Assembly: GCA_910586875.1 (NCBI GenBank)
Contig: CAJUJI010000139.1
Span: forward strand, 1 to 7,269
Direction of reading: 5' to 3'
Length of the DNA: 7,269 nucleotides
From: an uncultured Anaerotruncus sp.
GTDB lineage: Bacteria; Bacillota; Clostridia; Oscillospirales; Ruminococcaceae
Below the pieces are notes generated by a model. That model saw only the letters and a program-made list of their open reading frames with translations, was not told the origin of the DNA and did no database searches. A program made the translations under genes and the position numbers. Shown piece by piece: positions 1-5,662 of the stretch. How positions within the stretch are numbered: position 1 is the first letter of the stretch; the number at the start of each line of letters is the position of its first letter.

Positions 1-9
1 ATCTATTAC

Positions 10-38
10 TTGGAAAAAGTCGAACAAAAGTGTATAAT
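10..38 (+). promoter_or_regulatory. Vegetative (sigma-A type) promoter of the uracil-DNA glycosylase gene
   Basis: A -35 box TTGGAA (10-15) and a perfect -10 box TATAAT (33-38) are separated by 17 bp, the optimal spacing. Transcription would start near base 45. This leaves a leader of about 25 nt that contains the ribosome binding site AAAGGAG (53-59), 10 nt before the ATG at 70. Box matches and spacing are read directly from the sequence; promoter activity is inferred. Confidence 0.8.
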
Positions 39-69
39 AGAAGCAACAACCGAAAGGAGCTGACAAATA

Positions 70-780
70 ATGCTAATTCCTGAAAATTACCACCCTTCCT
101 GGGAAAGCTTTTTAACCCCTGAAATTCGCGCGGAGCTGGAGCAGATCGAACAAAAAATAGGCGATGATTTTACCCCTGTGCGCGAAAAGGTGCTGCGCTT
201 TATGACCCTTGATCTGAACAGCCGTAAGGTGGTTATTTTGGGGCAGGATCCTTATAAACCCGCGCGGGTTGCCAACGGCCGTTCCTTTCAGCCGGACAAC
301 CTGGAAAGCTGGACCCAGCCGTTTCGCCAGGTATCTTTAAAAAATATGATTCGCCTGCTGTACCGCACGGTCAATCACATCACCGAATACAGCAAAATCC
401 CACAGTATAAAGCGGTGTCGGCAGAGATTGCGTCGGGGGCGTTTTCGATCAAACCGCCCAAAGAGTGGTTTGATTCGCTCGAAGCGCAGGGGGTGCTGTT
501 TCTAAACACCTACCTCACCTGCAAAATTGACGTTTCCAACAGTCACAAGTCCATCTGGGAGGGTTTCTCCAAAAAGCTGCTGACCTACATTTCCGAGCAG
601 AATCCACAGCTGAATTGGTTTTTGTGGGGCAGTGAAGCGCTTTCCAACAAGCCTTACATCAAAAGCGGCAAATTGTATGAAAGCCGTCACCCGATGATGT
701 GCGCCGAAAATTATCCGGACGATTTTCTGAAATGTCCTTGTTTTGCAGAAACGATGGAAATAATCAACTGGTTAGGCTGA
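70..780 (+). CDS. Uracil-DNA glycosylase, divergent family-1 (UNG-like)
   Basis: This 236-residue protein resembles uracil-DNA glycosylase, which removes uracil from DNA to start base-excision repair. Family landmarks appear in order. The water-activating motif GQDPY is at residues 58-62 (Asp60 matches E. coli Asp64, Tyr62 matches Tyr66). Phe73 matches the uracil-stacking Phe77. LNT with Asn146 matches Asn123, which reads the uracil ring. SHKSIWEGF at 158-166 and FLWGSEA at 184-190 are also family-like, and His207 in RHP matches the catalytic His187. Length is close to the usual 220-230. Oddities: the residue after GQDPY is Lys63 rather than His, the following Gly/Pro loop is not conserved, and the HPSPLS DNA-intercalating loop reads HPMMCA and lacks its usual Leu. 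Own promoter and terminator make it a single-gene unit, unrelated to the glycogen genes. The ung symbol is withheld because of the motif divergence. The superfamily assignment is firm; exact substrate is uncertain. Confidence 0.85.
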   Translation: MLIPENYHPSWESFLTPEIRAELEQIEQKIGDDFTPVREKVLRFMTLDLNSRKVVILGQDPYKPARVANGRSFQPDNLESWTQPFRQVSLKNMIRLLYRTVNHITEYSKIPQYKAVSAEIASGAFSIKPPKEWFDSLEAQGVLFLNTYLTCKIDVSNSHKSIWEGFSKKLLTYISEQNPQLNWFLWGSEALSNKPYIKSGKLYESRHPMMCAENYPDDFLKCPCFAETMEIINWLG

Positions 781-790
781 TATGTCTATT

Positions 791-826
791 TACCCGCAGA
801 TTTTTTAGAATCTGTGGGTATTTTTT
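791..826 (+). terminator. Rho-independent terminator after the uracil-DNA glycosylase gene
   Basis: A 12-bp stem (791-802 with 809-820, one G-U pair) closes a 6-nt loop and is followed immediately by six T residues (821-826). It begins 10 nt after the stop codon. It separates the repair gene from the glycogen operon. There is no T-run on the opposite side, so it looks one-directional. Confidence 0.9.
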
Positions 827-1016
827 CGCATTTTAGCAAATTTCGACCATAGCAATCGCCTATAATATAACCTTAAAGTGGGTAAAAAGGCACCTAAAAA
901 TAAGAACAAAGGAACGGATTTGTCAAAAGAAACAGGAAAGGGGAAAAAATATATATAATTTTAATAAAATCAAAAGAATAAAGGATGAAATTTTCTGAAA
1001 AACTCACAAGAAACAC
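827..1016. other. AT-rich intergenic region upstream of the glg operon, no gene seen
   Basis: About 190 nt of A-rich sequence with no convincing open reading frame, no long inverted repeat and no recognisable riboswitch. A perfect TATAAT occurs at 861-866, but no acceptable -35 hexamer lies 15-19 bp upstream. Another TATAAT at 954-959 also lacks one; the nearby TTGTCA (920-925) is 28 bp away. The A/T tracts at 944-980 could act as an upstream activating element for the promoter at 1017, but nothing proves this. No good match to a CcpA cre site was found by eye. Confidence 0.5.
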
Positions 1017-1045
1017 TTGAAAAAGTATGACGAGACTGTTAAAAT
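1017..1045 (+). promoter_or_regulatory. Extended -10 promoter of the glgBCDA operon
   Basis: TTGAAA (1017-1022) and TAAAAT (1040-1045) are separated by 17 bp. A TGT directly before the -10 box (1037-1039) gives the extended TGn element. The predicted start is near base 1052, so the leader is only about 15 nt. The ribosome binding site GGGAGGTG (1054-1061) would then sit at the very 5' end of the mRNA. The elements are seen in the sequence; the start point is inferred from the usual 7-nt distance. Confidence 0.75.
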
Positions 1046-1066
1046 GTAGAAAAGGGAGGTGAAACA

Positions 1067-3049
1067 ATGGCTAAGACAAAAGCTAGCTTACCATTGTACC
1101 TGTTCCATCAGGGAACAAACTATAAAACATATGAGTTTCTAGGTGCCCATCCCTGTAAAAAAGGAAAAAAAGAGGGTTACATCTTCCGTGTATGGGCGCC
1201 AAATGCACGACAGGTTTCGGTGGTTGGAGATTTCAACGGTTGGGATTCCAAGGCCAATCCGATGACACTGCTGGAGGATGAAAGTGTTTGGGAATGCTTT
1301 ATCCCCGAGCTGGCACAATACGAGACCTATAAATATGCAGTGGAAAGCGCAGATGGGCGGATTCTGATGAAGGCCGACCCCTACGGCTTCCATGCGCAGA
1401 CTGCTCCGGAAAACGCTTCTAAACTGTATGATATTGAAGGGTTTGTCTGGGAGGATAAGGACTGGTACGATAAAAAACAGGGTTACAACCCCTATCGCAG
1501 TCCGATGAACATTTATGAAGTGCATCTTGGCTCCTGGCGGAGATACCCGGATGGGAACCCTTATGATTACCGCAAGGCGGCGGACGAGCTGGTAGAGTAT
1601 CTGACCGATTTGGGGTACAACTACGTGGAGCTAATGCCGCTGACCGAATATCCGTATGACGGCTCCTGGGGCTACCAGGTGAGCGGTTATTTTGCACCGA
1701 CCTCGCGGTTTGGCACACCGGCCGACTTTATGTACTTTGTCAATAAGATGCACAAGGCTGGCATTGGTGTAATTATGGACTGGGTGCCTGCACATTTCCC
1801 CAAGGATGCGCACGGCCTATACGAGTTTGACGGGCAGCCGCTTTATGAGTACCAGGATGTACATAAGCGGGAACACGCCCACTGGGGCACGCGTGTATTC
1901 GATTATGGACGCAATGAAGTACAGTGCTTTTTGGTATCCAGCGCGATGTTCTGGGTAGAAAAATACCATGTGGACGGTCTGCGGGTGGATGCGGTCGCAT
2001 CGATGCTTTATCTGGACTATGGGCGAGAGGATTGGGAATGGCTGCCAAACCTCAATGGCGGCAAGGAGAATCTCGAGGCGGTCGCGTTTTTGCAAAAGCT
2101 GAACACAGCTGTGCTGAGCACCCATCCTACCGCGCTGATGATCGCGGAGGAATCCACCGCCTGGCCGCTGGTTACAAAGCCGGCATCGGTTGGCGGACTG
2201 GGCTTTAACTTCAAGTGGAATATGGGCTGGATGAACGACATGCTTGCTTATACCTCGCTTGATCCCATCTTCCGCAGCTACAACCATGATAAGCTGACCT
2301 TCAGCATGTTCTATGCGTTCAGTGAAAACTTTATCCTGCCGATCTCCCACGATGAGGTGGTACATGGTAAGTGCTCGCTAATCAACAAAATGCCGGGCGA
2401 GTACGAGATGAAGTTTTCGGGACTGCGCACCTTTTTGGCATACATGATGGTGCATCCCGGCAAAAAGCTGCTGTTCATGGGTTCGGAGTTCGCGCAGTTC
2501 ATCGAGTGGAACTACAAGCAGCAGCTGGATTGGATGCTGCTGGACTATGACATGCACAGCAAGACGCTCGGCTTTGTGCGTGAGCTCAACCACTTCTACC
2601 TGAACAATCCCGCACTTTGGCAGGTGGAGGATTCATGGGATGGCTTTAGCTGGATTGCCCATGATGACCATACCCAAAATATTATCGCTTTCCGCCGGAT
2701 TGACGAAAAGGGTAATGAGCTGGTGGTTGTCTGCAACTTTGCGCCGGTAACCCGCGAAAATTACCGCATTGGAATTCCGGATGCAACCTCGTATGACGAG
2801 ATTTTCAATACGGATGACGTGCGTTTCGGCGGCAGCGGCGTTGTGAACAAAGGCGCAATCCGTGTCAAAAATGTACCCGACCATGAGTTTAAGCAGTCGA
2901 TTGTGCTGACCATTCCGCCGCTGGCGACCATCATCCTGAAGGGGCGCCCGCGCAAGGCGAAGGCAGCAAAGACCGCAAAAACAAAAGCTGCGAAGGCAAA
3001 AACCACGGCTAAGCCAAAGACCCGCGCGAAAAAGCCCGCTCAGAACTAA
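1067..3049 (+). CDS. glgB: 1,4-alpha-glucan branching enzyme (GH13) with a basic C-terminal tail
   Basis: This enzyme cuts alpha-1,4 glucan and rejoins the fragment by an alpha-1,6 bond, creating glycogen branches. The 660 residues show a single CBM48 module (about 20-120, with RVWAPNARQVSVVGDFNGWD at 41-60) and a GH13 barrel (about 150-520). The four GH13 regions are DWVPAH (Asp238, His243), GLRVDAV (nucleophile Asp308), AEES (acid/base Glu361) and ISHDE (His428, Asp429). A beta domain runs to about 625. All catalytic residues are present. Only one N-terminal beta module is present, whereas E. coli GlgB (728 residues) has two. Residues 626-660 form an unusual tail: 14 of 35 residues are Lys or Arg, 10 are Ala and none is acidic. 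The start is fixed by a strong GGGAGGTG site ending 5 nt upstream. It is the first gene of the glg operon, with its own promoter directly ahead. Confidence 0.97.
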   Translation: MAKTKASLPLYLFHQGTNYKTYEFLGAHPCKKGKKEGYIFRVWAPNARQVSVVGDFNGWDSKANPMTLLEDESVWECFIPELAQYETYKYAVESADGRILMKADPYGFHAQTAPENASKLYDIEGFVWEDKDWYDKKQGYNPYRSPMNIYEVHLGSWRRYPDGNPYDYRKAADELVEYLTDLGYNYVELMPLTEYPYDGSWGYQVSGYFAPTSRFGTPADFMYFVNKMHKAGIGVIMDWVPAHFPKDAHGLYEFDGQPLYEYQDVHKREHAHWGTRVFDYGRNEVQCFLVSSAMFWVEKYHVDGLRVDAVASMLYLDYGREDWEWLPNLNGGKENLEAVAFLQKLNTAVLSTHPTALMIAEESTAWPLVTKPASVGGLGFNFKWNMGWMNDMLAYTSLDPIFRSYNHDKLTFSMFYAFSENFILPISHDEVVHGKCSLINKMPGEYEMKFSGLRTFLAYMMVHPGKKLLFMGSEFAQFIEWNYKQQLDWMLLDYDMHSKTLGFVRELNHFYLNNPALWQVEDSWDGFSWIAHDDHTQNIIAFRRIDEKGNELVVVCNFAPVTRENYRIGIPDATSYDEIFNTDDVRFGGSGVVNKGAIRVKNVPDHEFKQSIVLTIPPLATIILKGRPRKAKAAKTAKTKAAKAKTTAKPKTRAKKPAQN

Positions 3050-3072
3050 GCCTTTGCGGTGTACCCATCAAA

Positions 3073-3128
3073 CCGCCGGAAAGCAGAGGTTGCTTTTCGG
3101 CGGCGGGCGAAAGCCCACAGGATTTTTT
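3073..3128 (+). promoter_or_regulatory. Double hairpin in the glgB-glgC spacer, possible attenuator or mRNA processing/stability element
   Basis: A 13-bp stem (3073-3085 with 3091-3103, one G-U pair, 5-nt loop) is followed after one base by a perfect 4-bp stem with a GAAA tetraloop (3105-3116). A run of six T lies at 3123-3128, separated from the second stem by six bases. The gap makes it a poor classical terminator. It could cause partial termination, or protect or define a 3' end for glgB mRNA. Structure is read from base complementarity; the role is inference. Confidence 0.5.
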
Positions 3129-3147
3129 CAGCGTTTCGATTATAATG

Positions 3148-3154
3148 AAGGGGG
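3148..3154 (+). promoter_or_regulatory. Ribosome binding site that decides the glgC start
   Basis: AAGGGGG lies just downstream of the in-frame ATG at 3145 and 11 nt upstream of the ATG at 3166. It can therefore serve only the second ATG. The bases before 3145 are pyrimidine-rich with no such site. The same AGGGGGT core precedes glgD (4367-4373). Confidence 0.6.
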
Positions 3155-3165
3155 TAACTTTAACA

Positions 3166-4395
3166 ATGTTTTGCAAAAAGGAATGGATAGCGATGCTGCT
3201 GGCTGGCGGACAGGGCAGCAGGCTGTACACACTGACACAAAAACTTGCAAAACCAGCTGTTCCGTTTGGTGGAAAATATAGGATTATCGATTTCCCGCTT
3301 TCTAACTGTGTCAATTCTGGGATTGACACGGTGGGCGTGCTGACACAATATCAGCCGTTGGTGCTCAATGAGTATATCGGAAATGGCCAACCCTGGGATC
3401 TGGACCGCAATACAGGCGGTGTATTTGTTCTGCCGCCTTATCAGAAAAGCTCCGGCTCGGATTGGTACACCGGCACGGCGAATGCGATTTATCAAAACAT
3501 CAATTTTATCGACCGCTATGATCCGGAATATGTGCTGATGCTTTCGGGCGATCACATCTATAAGATGGATTACGAGAAGATGCTCGCTTACCATAAGGAG
3601 AAGGAGGCGGACTGCACCATCGCAGTGCTCCAGGTGCCGATGGAGGAGGCCTCCCGTTTCGGTATCATCAATGCACATATGGACGGCAGCATCTACGAGT
3701 TCGAGGAGAAACCCCCTGTTCCCAAGAGCAATCTTGCCTCGATGGGTATTTATATTTTCACCTGGAAAAAGCTGCGTAAATATCTGATTGACGATGAGGC
3801 GAACCCCAATTCTGAGAACGACTTTGGTAAGAATATTCTGCCGGCGATGTTGGCGGATGGGCAGAAGATGTTTGCTTATGCGTTTGAGGGCTACTGGAAG
3901 GATGTCGGAACGATTGACAGCCTGTGGGAAGCGAATATGGATCTGCTGGATCCCAAGGTGCCGCTCGATTTGTATGACGATAGCTGGAAAATTTACTCCC
4001 GCAATCCGGTGATGCCGCCGCATTTTGTTGCACAGGGCGCAGTGGTAGAGAATTCGATGGTCACCGAGGGCTGCACGATCGCAGGAAAAATTGACTTCTC
4101 GATTCTGTTTGCCGGTGTTGTGATCGAGGAAGGCGCTGTTGTGCGGGATTCGATTGTGATGCCTGGCTCGGTAGTTCGCAAGGGCGCAGTCGTAGAATAT
4201 GCGATTGTTGCGGAGAATGCGGAGATTGGCGCAGGCGCAGTGGTTGGACAGCGTCCCGAAAATGCAGAGGACCACGACAAATGGGGCATTACAGTAATTG
4301 GAAATGGCGTACATATCGGCGCAGGTGCAGTGATTCCGCCAAAGGCTATGATTGACAAAGACGTTCAGGGGGTATCTGAAAATGAGGGGCAATAA
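3166..4395 (+). CDS. glgC: Glucose-1-phosphate adenylyltransferase, catalytic subunit (ADP-glucose pyrophosphorylase)
   Basis: It makes ADP-glucose and pyrophosphate from ATP and glucose-1-phosphate, the committed step of bacterial glycogen synthesis. Counting from the ATG at 3166 (409 residues), the nucleotidyltransferase signature LAGGQGSR is at 12-19, followed by KPAVPFGGKYRIIDF at 29-43. Asp129 in GDHIYKMD matches catalytic Asp142 of E. coli, and Lys182 in EEKP matches the glucose-1-phosphate-binding Lys195. A left-handed beta-helix of hexapeptide repeats fills about 288-395. All key residues are present. An upstream in-frame ATG at 3145 would add seven residues, but it has no ribosome binding site, while the AAGGGGG at 3148 serves 3166. 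The resulting start MFCKKEWIAMLLAGG fits the family. It overlaps glgD by 14 nt, which suggests coupled translation of the two subunits. Firmicute GlgC enzymes are typically active alone and enhanced by GlgD. Confidence 0.95.
   Translation: MFCKKEWIAMLLAGGQGSRLYTLTQKLAKPAVPFGGKYRIIDFPLSNCVNSGIDTVGVLTQYQPLVLNEYIGNGQPWDLDRNTGGVFVLPPYQKSSGSDWYTGTANAIYQNINFIDRYDPEYVLMLSGDHIYKMDYEKMLAYHKEKEADCTIAVLQVPMEEASRFGIINAHMDGSIYEFEEKPPVPKSNLASMGIYIFTWKKLRKYLIDDEANPNSENDFGKNILPAMLADGQKMFAYAFEGYWKDVGTIDSLWEANMDLLDPKVPLDLYDDSWKIYSRNPVMPPHFVAQGAVVENSMVTEGCTIAGKIDFSILFAGVVIEEGAVVRDSIVMPGSVVRKGAVVEYAIVAENAEIGAGAVVGQRPENAEDHDKWGITVIGNGVHIGAGAVIPPKAMIDKDVQGVSENEGQ
4367..4373 (+). promoter_or_regulatory. Ribosome binding site of glgD, inside the end of glgC
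   Basis: AGGGGGT lies 8 nt before the ATG at 4382 and within the last codons of glgC. It favours 4382 over the in-frame ATG at 4352, which lacks a purine-rich site and would add ten residues not typical of GlgD. Its position inside glgC supports translational coupling. Confidence 0.65.
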
Positions 4396-5509
4396 GGTTT
4401 TAGGTATTATCTTCTCCAATATGCACGACAGTATGCTGGGAGAACTGACCGAACGCCGCACAACCGGTTCGGTGCCGTTCGGCGGACGTTACCGCCTGGT
4501 CGATTTCGTGCTTTCCTCAATGGTTAATTCGGATATTGAAGATATCGGGATCATTACCAAACAAAACTACCAGTCCTTAATGGACCATGTAGGCGCTGGC
4601 CGCGATTGGGATTTGGCTAGAAAGCGCAGTGGCCTGGTGATTCTGCCACCGTTTGCGAATAAAGGAGGCAGCGGCATCTACCGCGGCCGTTTGGAGGCGC
4701 TGCAAAGTGCGATGAGCTATATCCAGCACAGCGATGCAAAATATGTGATCCTCTGTGATTGTGATACCATCGCAAATGTGGATATGCGTGACTTTATTGG
4801 TGCACATATTAAGTCGGGCGCGCAGATTACCATGATGACCCGTCGGGTTGAGGTGCAGCCGGAGTATCTTCGTGATACCACCACGGTTGTTTACGACGAG
4901 GAGACCAACCACATCACAGACATCATGGTGCGTCCGGAAGTAAAGGGCACCCAGGACGTTTACATGAATGTGATGATTCTGGAAAAAATTCTGCTAGAGC
5001 GGCTGATTAACGAGGGCAAGAGCCACGACCAGTATTCGCTGATCCGTCATGCAATCCAGCCGGCGGTTGGAAAGCTGGATATGCGTGCCTATAACTTTGA
5101 AGGATACGCGCACCGCATTTTTGGTATGAAGTCTTACTTTACCGCGAATATGGAGCTGCTCCGTCCAGAGGTGCGTGCAGCGCTGTTCCCTGCGGATAAG
5201 CCAGTCTTTACCAAGATTCGCGACCAGGTGCCGGTAAAATATGGTCTGTCCGCGAAGGTGAGCAATTCGCTGATTGCGGATGGCTGTATCATCAACGGCT
5301 CGGTAGAAAACTGCGTGATCTTCCGCGGCGCGAAGATTGGCAAGGGCGTCACCTTGAAAAACTGCATTATCATGCAGGATACTTATGTAGGAGACAACGC
5401 GCATTTGGAATATGTTGTTACCGACAAGGATGTGCTGATCAAGGATTCCCGCACCTTGATTGGATGGGAAAGCCAGCCAATCTACATTGCAAAGGGAAAT
5501 TCTATCTAA
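4382..5509 (+). CDS. glgD: ADP-glucose pyrophosphorylase regulatory (non-catalytic) subunit
   Basis: This GlgC paralogue of 375 residues is found beside glgC in Firmicutes, where it forms a hetero-oligomer that raises ADP-glucose pyrophosphorylase activity. The nucleotidyltransferase fold is recognisable from VPFGGRYRLVDF (31-42). However, the GGxGxR phosphate-binding loop is replaced by FSNMHD (11-16), the GDHIYKMD block by CDCDTIANVD (125-134), and the EKP sugar-phosphate motif by RPEVKG. It is therefore expected to be inactive or nearly so. A beta-helix of hexapeptide repeats occupies about 285-370. Start choice: MRGNKVLGIIFSNMHD from the ATG at 4382 matches the usual GlgD N-terminus and has an AGGGGGT site 8 nt upstream. 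The start lies inside glgC (14-nt overlap, different frame), fitting synthesis of both subunits in step. Confidence 0.93.
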   Translation: MRGNKVLGIIFSNMHDSMLGELTERRTTGSVPFGGRYRLVDFVLSSMVNSDIEDIGIITKQNYQSLMDHVGAGRDWDLARKRSGLVILPPFANKGGSGIYRGRLEALQSAMSYIQHSDAKYVILCDCDTIANVDMRDFIGAHIKSGAQITMMTRRVEVQPEYLRDTTTVVYDEETNHITDIMVRPEVKGTQDVYMNVMILEKILLERLINEGKSHDQYSLIRHAIQPAVGKLDMRAYNFEGYAHRIFGMKSYFTANMELLRPEVRAALFPADKPVFTKIRDQVPVKYGLSAKVSNSLIADGCIINGSVENCVIFRGAKIGKGVTLKNCIIMQDTYVGDNAHLEYVVTDKDVLIKDSRTLIGWESQPIYIAKGNSI

Positions 5510-5555
5510 CGACTTACAACGGGCGTTTTCGCAAGCGCACTGCGGGTGCAGACCT

Positions 5556-5585
5556 CTTGCCGCGCATAAAGCGCGGCAAGGTTTT
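5556..5585 (+). terminator. Perfect hairpin plus short T-run between glgD and glgA, possible attenuator
   Basis: A perfect 10-bp GC-rich stem (5556-5565 with 5571-5580, loop ATAAA) is followed by GTTTT. The T-run is short, so full termination is unlikely. Partial termination or a block to RNA decay is more plausible, because glgA has no visible promoter of its own and needs read-through. Role is inference. Confidence 0.45.
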
Positions 5586-5612
5586 CGCCGCAAGTATGCG
5601 GTTAACGCATTT

Positions 5613-5634
5613 GTTTTGCCGTCTGGCGGCAAGA
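5613..5634 (+). other. Second inverted repeat before glgA
   Basis: An 8-bp stem (5614-5621 with 5627-5634, one G-U pair, 5-nt loop) ends 16 nt before the glgA ribosome binding site. Its arms share the TTGCCG and CGGCAA sequences of the hairpin at 5556-5580, so alternative pairings between the two are possible. A smaller 5-bp hairpin (5596-5610) lies between them. Confidence 0.45.
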
Positions 5635-5662
5635 AAAGCGTCTTGATTACAGGAGGTCAAAT

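Noticed and set aside
861..866. Perfect TATAAT in the glgB upstream region
   Set aside because: No -35 hexamer at 15-19 bp upstream; the region is AT-rich enough for chance matches, and a much better promoter lies at 1017-1045.
1016..1032. Possible CcpA cre site overlapping the glgB promoter (TTGAAAAAGTATGAC)
   Set aside because: Only the left half resembles the consensus; the central CG and the right half do not match.
985..1061. Two possible 11-residue leader peptides (ATG at 985 and ATG at 1027)
   Set aside because: Both lie upstream of the predicted transcription start or on top of the promoter, and neither has a properly spaced ribosome binding site.
3160..4461. A 433-codon open frame on the minus strand opposite glgC
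   Set aside because: It mirrors glgC and runs into glgD; the product has no recognisable domain and is His/Ile/Arg-skewed as expected from the reverse of a coding frame. No ribosome binding site was found for it.
4994..5632. A 212-codon minus-strand frame covering glgD and the glgD-glgA spacer
   Set aside because: Mostly the reverse of glgD; the part in the spacer coincides with inverted repeats, and no domain is visible.
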